From: JANLUX01 sp031363705
GTDB taxonomy: Bacteria; Bacteroidota; Bacteroidia; AKYH767-A; OLB10
DNA length: 13,951 nucleotides
Assembly (NCBI GenBank): GCA_031363705.1
Contig: JANLUX010000042.1
Span: 1-13,951 of the forward strand
Direction of reading: 5' to 3'
In this document: positions 1-7,297 of the stretch, one piece after another
Numbering within the stretch: position 1 is the stretch's first letter
Layout of the letters: each line of letters begins with the position of its first letter
Made by a program: the position numbers and the translations under genes
Notes under the pieces: model-generated
Told to the model about the DNA's origin: nothing
Database searches by the model: none
Seen by the model: the letters and a program-made list of their open reading frames with translations, nothing else

Positions 1-4
1 AATT

Positions 5-86
5 AGCCAACCTTTTTGGGTTTTTACACAAAAACCTCAACAATATTTGTTTTTGCACAAAACACCAACAACGGCTGAGTGCCAAC
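5..86. repeat. Short imperfect tandem repeat at the 3' end of the truncated purH
   Basis: The sequence holds two similar units of about 29 bp, beginning near 21 and 50. Each starts with a T-run followed by ACACAAAA or GCACAAAA and then a CAACAA block. The pair is bracketed by direct copies of GCCAAC at 6-11 and 81-86. Each unit contains a near-palindrome of the form TTTTGTGCAAAA when read on the minus strand. The purH frame is native up to about position 87 and then runs through this element to a stop at 24-26, which suggests that the element was inserted into or replaced purH sequence. Whether it is dispersed in the genome cannot be seen here, and its left end may lie outside the window. Confidence 0.45.
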
Positions 87-707
87 TTCCTTATTTGAAA
101 AATAGTTTCGAATTGCCAAGTCATAATTTGAAGAAACAGCGAAAGCTTTCACCATCATTTGCTTTCGTTGTTCCAAAGAACTGATTCCGTTTTGTTTCTC
201 CAGTATGTTTTGCAGAAAAGAATAATCCTCGCGTGACGAAATAATTAAAACGTCATTAAAATTTTTTGCTGCTGCGCGAATCAGAGAAATTCCTCCTACA
301 TCAATCTTTTCAATTATCGCTTCTTCCGCCTCACCCCCACCCTCTCCAAAGGAGAGGGAGGCATACTTCCGAACAGTATCTTGAAATGGATAGAGATCAA
401 CGATCACTAAATCAAACGGAGGAATATCAAATTTTTTTAGTTGCGCCTGATCATTTTCGTTTTCTCTTCGTGCCAGTATCCCGCCAAAAATTTTAGGATG
501 CAATGTTTTCACTCTTCCATCAAGTATTGAAGGGTAAGAAGTAAGATCTTCAACAGCTATTACTGTACCTCCACATTGCTGAATAAAATCCTGTGTGCCT
601 CCGGTGGAGTACATTTTAATATTTAACTCTTTTAATTCTTTGATAATTGGTTCCAATCCATCCTTATGAAAAACAGAAATCAAAGCTGATTGTATTTTAC
701 GTTCCAT
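24..707 (-). CDS. purH: PurH, IMP cyclohydrolase (N-terminal) part only; transformylase domain missing
   Basis: Bifunctional PurH makes the last two steps of purine synthesis: AICAR formylation (C-terminal domain) and closure of FAICAR to IMP (N-terminal MGS-like domain). Visible N-terminal hallmarks are STGGT (34-38), GRVKTLHPK (64-72), DLYPF and IDVGGISLIRAAAKNF. I chose the ATG at 707 because MERKIQSALISVF matches the usual family start; an in-frame ATG at 728 would add seven residues. The frame gives 227 residues against about 510 for the family, so the AICAR transformylase half is absent. Residues 1-207 look native; the last 20 come from a repeat-like sequence. About 10 extra residues near 116-127 come from a palindromic repeat. 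It lies 85 bp downstream of the radical SAM gene on the same strand and may be co-transcribed with it. It could be a broken gene, a genuine split enzyme, or an assembly artefact near a contig end. Confidence 0.85.
   Translation of the reverse strand: MERKIQSALISVFHKDGLEPIIKELKELNIKMYSTGGTQDFIQQCGGTVIAVEDLTSYPSILDGRVKTLHPKIFGGILARRENENDQAQLKKFDIPPFDLVIVDLYPFQDTVRKYASLSFGEGGGEAEEAIIEKIDVGGISLIRAAAKNFNDVLIISSREDYSFLQNILEKQNGISSLEQRKQMMVKAFAVSSNYDLAIRNYFSNKEVGTQPLLVFCAKTNIVEVFV
328..362. repeat. GC-rich palindromic repeat inserted in frame in purH
   Basis: The core at 340-358 is a perfect 8-bp stem, CCCTCTCC, with an AAA loop and the partner GGAGAGGG. GCCT at 328-331 and AGGC at 359-362 extend the symmetry, with a C-rich stretch on one side only. 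It is far more GC-rich than its surroundings. On the minus strand it encodes ASLSFGEGGGEA, residues 116-127 of PurH, between the conserved DLYPF and EKID blocks, where relatives have a loop about 10 residues shorter. From general familiarity, GC-rich hairpins of this type are scattered through Bacteroidota genomes; copy number in this genome cannot be judged from the single copy seen here. Confidence 0.7.
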
Positions 708-792
708 GAAAATTTTTGAGAGGCGCAAAGGTAGAACACATTAATAAATATCCTGAAAAGAAACGATTAAAAAAACAGTTCTTGTAAGTAAA

Positions 793-1821
793 TCAATCAG
801 CCCAAACTTTGGTTCCTTCTGTACAATTCATACACATCTCAATTTCGCTGCGTGATCTTAAAACCTGAGCACGAAAGTTTTTATACGCATCATTATTCCA
901 TAATGCTGTAAAAGATTGCGCTTGCAACGAACCCATGCTATGCCATGCATCTTTATCAAAACAACAAGGCACCACATTTCCATCCCATGTCACCACACAT
1001 GAGTGCCATAGTTTCCAGCAATGGTTCAGCATATTGTTTTTGATTTTATAAGTATCATCACTCTGCTTTGCGTAACGCGAATATTTTTCGTTTAATGGAA
1101 TAAGATCATTTCCGTTAGCATAATCATACACCTGGGCAGTTTTAAAACCCACCGCATCCACACCAATCTCTTCGGCTAAAATTTTTATTTCTTCTAATTG
1201 ATGTTCATTTGGGCGTACCACTAAAAACTGAAAGATGACATGCGGTGTATTGCTTTTTAATTCACGTTTCCATTTTATTATGTTGCGTGCACCTTGCAAT
1301 ACTTTTTCCAGTTGGCCACCAATGCGATAGCTGGAATAAGTTTCCTGTGTTGTTCCATCAATTGAAATAATCAGGCGATCTAAACCTGATTCAACGGTTT
1401 TACGGGCGTTTGCATCATTAAGATAATGGGCATTGGTGGAAGTTGCGGTGTAAAGTCCTTTTAAAGAAGCATACTTAACCAACTCTAAAAATTGTGGATG
1501 TAAGTAAGGTTCGCCCTGGAAATAAAAAATTAAATACCATAATTTTTCAGCTACTTCATCAATCACTTTATGAAAAAAATCTTCTTCCAGCATACCTGTC
1601 GGTCTGGTAAAAGAACGCAATCCACTCGGACATTCAGGGCAACGCAAATTGCAACTTGTGGTGGGTTCAAACGAAAGCGCAACGGGTAATCCCCAATGAA
1701 AAGGTTTTCCTGTCCATCGTGATAAATAATAGCTGCTGAGCACCTGCATCGAATTAAAAATCCGCTGCGGTGTTGCTTTCGACAAAAAGCGAATACCGTC
1801 TTTTAAATTTCTGTTTATCAC
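793..1821 (-). CDS. Radical SAM protein with SPASM-type C-terminal cysteines
   Basis: This 342-residue protein carries the radical SAM iron-sulfur motif CNLRCPEC (C57, C61, C64), preceded by SFEPTTS, and GEPYLHP further on, as in S-adenosylmethionine-cleaving enzymes. The C-terminal part has six cysteines, C268, C275, the adjacent pair C286/C287, and C330/C333, which fits a SPASM-type domain binding an auxiliary cluster. SPASM proteins modify peptides, proteins, sugars or other substrates; the substrate here cannot be deduced, and no precursor peptide gene is evident nearby. The start codon is GTG (1819-1821). The next in-frame ATG, at 1749 (M25), would remove an N-terminal segment that resembles related proteins as I remember them, so GTG is preferred. 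It is divergent from the MMPL exporter, with 90 bp between starts, and upstream of purH. Confidence 0.85.
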   Translation of the reverse strand: MINRNLKDGIRFLSKATPQRIFNSMQVLSSYYLSRWTGKPFHWGLPVALSFEPTTSCNLRCPECPSGLRSFTRPTGMLEEDFFHKVIDEVAEKLWYLIFYFQGEPYLHPQFLELVKYASLKGLYTATSTNAHYLNDANARKTVESGLDRLIISIDGTTQETYSSYRIGGQLEKVLQGARNIIKWKRELKSNTPHVIFQFLVVRPNEHQLEEIKILAEEIGVDAVGFKTAQVYDYANGNDLIPLNEKYSRYAKQSDDTYKIKNNMLNHCWKLWHSCVVTWDGNVVPCCFDKDAWHSMGSLQAQSFTALWNNDAYKNFRAQVLRSRSEIEMCMNCTEGTKVWAD

Positions 1822-1911
1822 AATCGTGCAATCCGCTGCTAAGGTAGCTATGATTAATGGTGTGAGTGAACCTCCAATTCTATTTTAGCTACTTTTATCC
1901 GCTGTTACATT

Positions 1912-4302
1912 ATGTTTAGCTGGCTCGCACGTTTTATTCTTCGTAATCGTATTTTGTTGCTCATCGTTATTGGTGCAATAACGGTTTTTATGGGTTACAA
2001 AGCCTTTGATATCCAGCTTAGTTACGATTTCGCAAAAATTCTGCCTGATGATGATCCCGACTTTAAAGCGTACGAAAGATTCAAGAAAACTTTTGGCGAA
2101 GATGGCAGTGTGATGGTGATCGGCATTGAAGACAAAAATTTTTACCAGCTGGAAAAAATAAATGACTGGTGGCAATTAGGTGAAGACATAAAAAAAATTG
2201 ATGGTATAGAAGCAATCGTTTCAGTTGCCCGTTTGTATAATGTAGTTAAGAATGATGAGACGCGAAAATTTGAGCTGAAGCCGTTGATGAAAAAAAAATT
2301 CACTTCGCAACAGCAAGTGGATAGCATGCATGCTACCATCAATAGACTGCCTTTTTATAAAGGATTTATTTACAATCCTGAAACAGGCGCCACTGTGATG
2401 GCAGTTACGTTTGATAAAAATAAGCTCAATACCAAAAGCCGGATTGACATCATCAATTTTGTAAAAGAAAAAGTGTTGGCATTTGGAGAAAAAAATCATC
2501 TCGAAATGCACATGAGCGGTATGCCTTATATCCGCACATCACTCACTAAAAAAGTTTCTGATGAAATGAAACTCTTTATGCTGCTTGCTTTTTTAGTTAC
2601 TGCAATTATTTTATTCGCCTTTTTCAGATCTTTTCAGGTAGTAATTTTTTCATTGCTGGTGGTGCTTGTGGGTGTTATATGGTCACTTGGAACCATTGCT
2701 TTATTAGGATATAAGATCACCATTTTAAGCGGATTGATACCTCCACTTATTATTGTGATCGGAGTGCCAAACAGCATTTTGATGTTGAATAAATACCAAA
2801 CGGAATATACCCGCCATGGAAGCCAGGCAAAGGCTTTGGCACGTATGATTCAGCGGATGGGATTCACTACTTTTCTTGCAAATGTTACTACTGCTATCGG
2901 TTTTTTTGTGTTTTATTTCACACACAGCAGGTTACTAATGGAGTTTGGTTTAGTGGCTGCTGCCAATGTGTTAACCACTTATCTCATTTCGCTTTTTATG
3001 ATTCCTATTGTGTTTAGTTATCTGAGTGTTCCCAAAGTAAAACACACCAGGCATCTGGAAGGAAAAAGATTAAATAAAATGCTATCGCGTGTTGATCGTT
3101 GGGTGCATCTCCATACCCGTACAGTTTATGGTGCAGTTATCATCATTGTATTAATTTCTTTTTATGGTATGACTAAACTGACCACCGTTGGTTATGTAGT
3201 GGATGATTTACCTAAGAAAGACCCTATCTATCTTGATATGCGTTTTTTTGAGCGCAACTTTAAAGGAGTGTTGCCTCTTGAATTTTCAATTGATACAAAA
3301 ACAGAAGGTGGTGCATTAAAAGTGCAGACATTACAAAAAGTAAATCGCCTGGAAAAATTGCTGAATCAATACGATGTATTTTCAAAACCCATTGCTATTG
3401 TGGATGCAATAAAATTTACTTACCAGGCTTACAATGATGGTGATCCTAAATTTTTTGTATTGCCCGGAAGTGTACAGCTGGCAGAGCTTTCAGGTTTTTC
3501 AGGAGACACAAAAGGCAAGGAGCAATTGTTTAAAAGTTTTATTGACAGCACCAAACGGATGACCCGTGTGAGTGTTCAGATGGCTGACATCGGTTCTGTT
3601 AAAATGGATAAATTATTGAAAGAATTAAAGCCAAGAACTGATTCTATCTTTCCACCAAAAGATTATAAAGTAGATATCACAGGCAACAGTCTTATCTTTT
3701 TGAAAGGAAGCAATTATCTTTTTAAAAATTTAATGGAGAGCATCGCACTGGCAATTTTTCTGATTACAATTATTATGATTTTGCTTTTTATGTCGTTGCG
3801 GATGATTTTAATTTCTATTCTGCCCAGCTTGATTCCTTTAATAATGACAGCAGGATTGATGGGATTTTTTCATATTCCATTAAAGCCTTCCACTATATTA
3901 ATTTTTAGTATTGCATTTGGCATTGCGTCTGATCAAACAATTTATTTTCTTACAAAGTACCGTCAGGAAATGCGGTCGCATCCTGTTATGAGTATCAGCA
4001 AAGCAGTAACTCTTACCATACGTGAGACAGGAGTAAGCATGATTTATACCTCAATCATTTTATTTTTTGGATTTTTTATTTTCAGTGCATCCAGCTTTGG
4101 AGGAACGGCATCACTCGGAAAATTGATCAGCTTTACTTTGCTTATGGCAATGTGTTCAAATCTGGTATTGTTACCGGCTTTCTTAGTAAGTCTCGAAAGA
4201 AAACTCACTACAAAGGCATTTCTGCAGGAGCCATTATTCCAGTTGCATACTGAAGATGATGATATTGATTTGGATGAACTTGAAATAAGGAAAGATTCAT
4301 GA
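1912..4302 (+). CDS. RND/MMPL-superfamily membrane transporter
   Basis: This 796-residue inner-membrane protein has the duplicated architecture of MMPL/RND exporters. TM1 lies near residues 12-30, with a first periplasmic domain to about 215 and a TM bundle from about 219 to 375. TM7 lies near 402-420, with a second periplasmic domain to about 605 and a final bundle from about 607 to 770. The cytoplasmic tail is very acidic (TEDDDIDLDELE). In the second half the membrane motif reads SDQTIYFLTKYRQEM, with D674 in the position expected for proton coupling. The equivalent motif in the first half, VPNSILMLNKYQTEY, has N287 instead. Relatives export lipids, hopanoids or other hydrophobic molecules; the cargo here is unknown. 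Its length is normal and no frameshift is seen. It is divergently oriented to the radical SAM gene, with 140 bp separating it from rfbA. Confidence 0.88.
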   Translation: MFSWLARFILRNRILLLIVIGAITVFMGYKAFDIQLSYDFAKILPDDDPDFKAYERFKKTFGEDGSVMVIGIEDKNFYQLEKINDWWQLGEDIKKIDGIEAIVSVARLYNVVKNDETRKFELKPLMKKKFTSQQQVDSMHATINRLPFYKGFIYNPETGATVMAVTFDKNKLNTKSRIDIINFVKEKVLAFGEKNHLEMHMSGMPYIRTSLTKKVSDEMKLFMLLAFLVTAIILFAFFRSFQVVIFSLLVVLVGVIWSLGTIALLGYKITILSGLIPPLIIVIGVPNSILMLNKYQTEYTRHGSQAKALARMIQRMGFTTFLANVTTAIGFFVFYFTHSRLLMEFGLVAAANVLTTYLISLFMIPIVFSYLSVPKVKHTRHLEGKRLNKMLSRVDRWVHLHTRTVYGAVIIIVLISFYGMTKLTTVGYVVDDLPKKDPIYLDMRFFERNFKGVLPLEFSIDTKTEGGALKVQTLQKVNRLEKLLNQYDVFSKPIAIVDAIKFTYQAYNDGDPKFFVLPGSVQLAELSGFSGDTKGKEQLFKSFIDSTKRMTRVSVQMADIGSVKMDKLLKELKPRTDSIFPPKDYKVDITGNSLIFLKGSNYLFKNLMESIALAIFLITIIMILLFMSLRMILISILPSLIPLIMTAGLMGFFHIPLKPSTILIFSIAFGIASDQTIYFLTKYRQEMRSHPVMSISKAVTLTIRETGVSMIYTSIILFFGFFIFSASSFGGTASLGKLISFTLLMAMCSNLVLLPAFLVSLERKLTTKAFLQEPLFQLHTEDDDIDLDELEIRKDS

Positions 4303-4315
4303 AATGATCGAGGCG

Positions 4316-4334
4316 TTGTTTTATAAGAAAACAA
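4316..4334 (+). terminator. Possible weak terminator hairpin after the MMPL gene
   Basis: TTGTTTT (4316-4322) and AAAACAA (4328-4334) form a perfect 7-bp stem around a 5-nt loop, 14 bp past the MMPL stop codon. It is AT-rich and not followed by a clear T-run, so termination is only a guess from position. Confidence 0.2.
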
Positions 4335-4369
4335 AATATTTATTCTCATGTTGCAAACTGTTTATTTTA

Positions 4370-4404
4370 AGGAGGAAAAAAACTACAGCCTGCTGCTGTC
4401 TCCT
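4370..4404 (+). other. Potential stem-loop in the rfbA leader with an internal AGGAGG
   Basis: ACAGC (4385-4389) pairs with GCTGT (4395-4399) around a 5-nt loop. Directly next to it, CTCCT (4400-4404) can pair with AGGAG (4370-4374) across a purine-rich bulge, giving about 10 pairs in all. The AGGAGG is about 70 bp before the rfbA ATG, too far to be its ribosome-binding site. It may be a leader structure of the rfbA run or simply chance. Confidence 0.22.
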
Positions 4405-4442
4405 GCCGCTAATTCATACTTATTACTAAGAACTTTATACTG

Positions 4443-5303
4443 ATGAAAGGAATAATATTAGCTGGAGGTTCAGGAACCCGCTTACATCCCCTCACTCTTG
4501 CAATGAGCAAACAGTTAATGCCTGTGTATGACAAGCCAATGGTTTATTATCCGTTATCAATCCTGATGATGGCGGGAATAAAAGAGATTTTGATTATTTC
4601 CACTCCATCCGATTTGCCACACTTCAAAAAATTGTTGGGTGATGGCTCATCATTAGGATGCACATTCACTTACGAAGTACAAAATGTTCCCAATGGACTT
4701 GCACAGGCATTTGTTATAGGAGAAAGATTTATTGGAAAAGATAATGTTGCGTTAATACTTGGCGATAACATTTTTTATGGAACAGGATTGCAACAAATAC
4801 TTGTTCAGAATAACAATCCTGACGGTGGTGTGGTTTTTGCCTATCACGTTTCTGATCCTGAACGGTATGGTGTAGTTGAGTTTGATGAAGCCAATAATGC
4901 AATCAGTATTGAAGAAAAACCAGTAAAACCCAAATCGAATTATGCTGTTCCAGGTTTATATTTTTACGACAATGAAGTAATAAAAATCGCCAAAGAGTTA
5001 AAACCATCTCCTCGTGGTGAATATGAAATTACAGATGTAAACAAACATTATTTGCAGCAAGGGAGATTAAAAGTGGGAATACTGGACAAAGGAACCGCGT
5101 GGTTAGATACAGGAACACATGCATCGCTGATGCAGGCATCGCAGTTTGTACAGGTGATTGAAGACCGTCAGGGATTAAAGATTGGTTGCATTGAAGAAAT
5201 TGCCTACCGGATGGGTTACATATCCAAACAACAATTACTTAAAATTGCAGAACCATTGATTAAAAGCGGTTACGGAAAGTACCTGATAAATCTGGTAAAC
5301 TGA
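4443..5303 (+). CDS. rfbA: Glucose-1-phosphate thymidylyltransferase RfbA/RmlA
   Basis: This 286-residue enzyme joins dTTP and glucose-1-phosphate to give dTDP-glucose and pyrophosphate, the entry step to dTDP-L-rhamnose and other deoxysugars. It starts with the nucleotide-binding signature KGIILAGGSGTRLHP (G8, G9, G11, R13) followed by KQLMPVYDKPMVYYP. Other family marks are LGDNIFYG, EEKPVKPKSNYAVPGLY, GEYEITDVN and WLDTGTH. The length is normal for RmlA and the ATG at 4443 gives the standard N-terminus. It opens a same-strand run: the SDR gene begins 25 bp downstream and the prenyl synthase 4 bp after that. The rhamnose genes rmlB, rmlC and rmlD are not in the window, so the sugar finally made is unknown; they may lie elsewhere. 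Confidence 0.97.
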   Translation: MKGIILAGGSGTRLHPLTLAMSKQLMPVYDKPMVYYPLSILMMAGIKEILIISTPSDLPHFKKLLGDGSSLGCTFTYEVQNVPNGLAQAFVIGERFIGKDNVALILGDNIFYGTGLQQILVQNNNPDGGVVFAYHVSDPERYGVVEFDEANNAISIEEKPVKPKSNYAVPGLYFYDNEVIKIAKELKPSPRGEYEITDVNKHYLQQGRLKVGILDKGTAWLDTGTHASLMQASQFVQVIEDRQGLKIGCIEEIAYRMGYISKQQLLKIAEPLIKSGYGKYLINLVN

Positions 5304-5328
5304 ACACAACAAAACAATTATTTATAAC

Positions 5329-6270
5329 ATGCAAACAAAAATTCTTGTCACAGGCGGAGCAGGCTTTGTCGCAAGCTCACTCGCTCAGAAATTAGCTGAC
5401 AACCCATCAAATTATATTGTTGTTGCTGATAACCTCTTAACAGGCAACGAAAAAAAACTTCCTGTATCTCCACATGGAAATTTTCGTTTTATCAAAGCGG
5501 ATGTAAATGACGTGCTTGATATATCAAGCATATTTTATGCATTTTCTTTTGATTATGTTTTTCATTATGCAGCTATGGTTGGCGTTAAACGAACGCTTGC
5601 CAATCCGGTGATGGTGCTGAATGATCTCAATGGTATCCGCAATATTCTTAACCTCAGTAAAAACACTGGAGTAAAAAGAGTTTATTTTTCATCATCATCT
5701 GAAGTTTACGGTGAACCTGTTGAGTTTCCGCAGAATGAACACACCACACCGCTTAACTCACGTTTGCCTTATGCTATTGTAAAAAATGTGGGAGAAGCAT
5801 ACCTGCGTGCTTACAAGCAAGAATTCAACCTGGATTTTACCATCTTTCGTTTCTTCAATACTTATGGTCCCAAGCAAAGCACTGACTTTGTAATGACGAA
5901 GTTTTTAAAAGCAGCACTCAGTAATCAGGACATTACTATTTATGGTGATGGCAGCCAGACACGCACCTTTTGTTATATTGATGATAATGTGGATGCTTGT
6001 GTAAATGCGTTTTATAAAAACAAAGTTGTGAATGATGTTGCAAATATTGGAAGCGATTCAGAAATTACAGTGCTGGAACTTGCAAAACGAATTATTTCTA
6101 TCACTAACTCCAACAGTAAAATTGTTTTTTTGCCCGCTTTAAAAGAAGGAGACATGACCAGGAGATGTCCTGACATTTCAATTATGCGCGATTTACTCGG
6201 GCGCAAGATGACTACATTGGAAGAAGGCATTCAGCGATTGATTGCTGCTAAAAATTTTATCACGCCATAA
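5329..6270 (+). CDS. Extended-SDR NAD-dependent nucleotide-sugar epimerase/dehydratase
   Basis: This 313-residue extended short-chain dehydrogenase has an N-terminal Rossmann fold and a C-terminal sugar-nucleotide domain. It shows ILVTGGAGFVAS (5-16), FHYAAMVG, the SSSSEVYG strand holding the catalytic Ser region, and the Tyr/Lys pair in YAIVKN. RFFNTYGP and the substrate-binding block ITIYGDGSQTRTFCYIDD follow. The last block and DMTRRCPDIS resemble UDP-glucuronate decarboxylases and dTDP-glucose or UDP-sugar dehydratase/epimerases, but the Tyr/Lys motif differs from the PYDEGKR of decarboxylases, so I do not name a reaction. The third glycine of the usual GxxGxxG is alanine (A15). The neighbours suggest a nucleotide-sugar step in envelope glycan synthesis, perhaps on the product of RfbA. 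Confidence 0.88.
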   Translation: MQTKILVTGGAGFVASSLAQKLADNPSNYIVVADNLLTGNEKKLPVSPHGNFRFIKADVNDVLDISSIFYAFSFDYVFHYAAMVGVKRTLANPVMVLNDLNGIRNILNLSKNTGVKRVYFSSSSEVYGEPVEFPQNEHTTPLNSRLPYAIVKNVGEAYLRAYKQEFNLDFTIFRFFNTYGPKQSTDFVMTKFLKAALSNQDITIYGDGSQTRTFCYIDDNVDACVNAFYKNKVVNDVANIGSDSEITVLELAKRIISITNSNSKIVFLPALKEGDMTRRCPDISIMRDLLGRKMTTLEEGIQRLIAAKNFITP

Positions 6271-6274
6271 TTAA

Positions 6275-7252
6275 ATGCACAATATAAAATCGCTGCAGCA
6301 AGTAATTGAAAAAGAATTGCAGCAGATTCATTTTCCTGCTCAGCCAAAAGATTTATATGAGCCCATTCGCTATATGCTTGCAGTTGGCGGCAAACGCATG
6401 CGACCAGCGTTAGTTTTAATGGGTTGCGAAATGTTTGATGGATCAATTAAACATGCCTTACCAGCCGCATTGGGCATTGAGGTGTTTCACAATTTTACTT
6501 TGTTGCATGATGACATCATGGACAATGCTCCGTTACGAAGATCAAAACAAACTGTTCATCATAAATGGAATAACAGCATTGCAATATTAAGCGGTGATGC
6601 AATGTTTGTTAAAGCCTGTGAGTTGATGATGGAGGTTGAAGACAAAAATATAAGGCAGGTGATGAATATTTTTATGCGTACTGCTGCTGAAGTTTGTGAA
6701 GGACAGCAAATGGACATGAGCTTTGAAAATGATAAAAATGTTTCTATTAAGAATTATCTTCAAATGATAGAACTTAAAACTGCGGTTCTGCTTGGCTGTT
6801 GTTTGCAAATAGGAGCTGTTACTGCAGGTGCCGGTGATATTCAGGCAAAACATTTGTATGACTTCGGAAAAAATATTGGCGTTGCTTTTCAATTGCGTGA
6901 TGATTTACTGGATGTGTATGGTGATGAAGAAAAGTTCGGCAAACAAACAGGTGGTGATATCATTTCAAATAAAAAAACATTTTTACTTTTAAAGGCACAG
7001 GAAGTAGCAAACTCTCAGCAACGTTCAATTTTAAATCAATGGATCAATACAACAGGCACCGGTCAGGAACAGCAAAAAATTAAAGCCATAAAAAATCTTT
7101 TTGATGCTTTAGACATCCGCAAATTTGCAGAGCAGGAAATGGAAAGTCATTACAACAAAGCTGTCAGCCACCTGAATGCTGTAGAAGTACCGGCTGAAAA
7201 AAAATCGTTGCTCGAAAAATTCGCTGGGCAATTAATGGTTCGCGAAGCCTGA
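6275..7252 (+). CDS. Polyprenyl diphosphate synthase (trans-isoprenyl synthase)
   Basis: This 325-residue enzyme condenses isopentenyl diphosphate with allylic diphosphates in trans, feeding quinone side chains, carotenoids or other isoprenoids. Visible motifs are GGKRMRP (38-44, diphosphate binding), the first Asp-rich motif DDIMD (79-83) in LLHDDIMDNAPLRR, and the second Asp-rich motif DDLLD (209-213) in FQLRDDLLDVYGD, so the catalytic set is complete. The first motif is the short DDxxD form. The fifth residue before it is Phe (F74), a position that limits product length in family members, so a short to medium product is possible; this is inference only. It starts 4 bp after the SDR stop codon, strongly suggesting one transcript with rfbA and the SDR gene. 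Product length, and so a precise name, cannot be set from sequence alone. Confidence 0.93.
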   Translation: MHNIKSLQQVIEKELQQIHFPAQPKDLYEPIRYMLAVGGKRMRPALVLMGCEMFDGSIKHALPAALGIEVFHNFTLLHDDIMDNAPLRRSKQTVHHKWNNSIAILSGDAMFVKACELMMEVEDKNIRQVMNIFMRTAAEVCEGQQMDMSFENDKNVSIKNYLQMIELKTAVLLGCCLQIGAVTAGAGDIQAKHLYDFGKNIGVAFQLRDDLLDVYGDEEKFGKQTGGDIISNKKTFLLLKAQEVANSQQRSILNQWINTTGTGQEQQKIKAIKNLFDALDIRKFAEQEMESHYNKAVSHLNAVEVPAEKKSLLEKFAGQLMVREA

Positions 7253-7297
7253 TAAGTTTTGATTACTTATTTTTACAAAGGTTAACCACACCATCAC

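Noticed and set aside
266..496. Open frame of 76 codons on the plus strand, antisense to purH
   Set aside because: It lies fully inside purH, and its proline-rich stretch is just the palindromic repeat read on the other strand.
1822..1911. Divergent promoter with TACTTTTA as a -7 element for the MMPL gene
   Set aside because: The element is a near match only, is very close to the start codon and has no convincing -33 partner.
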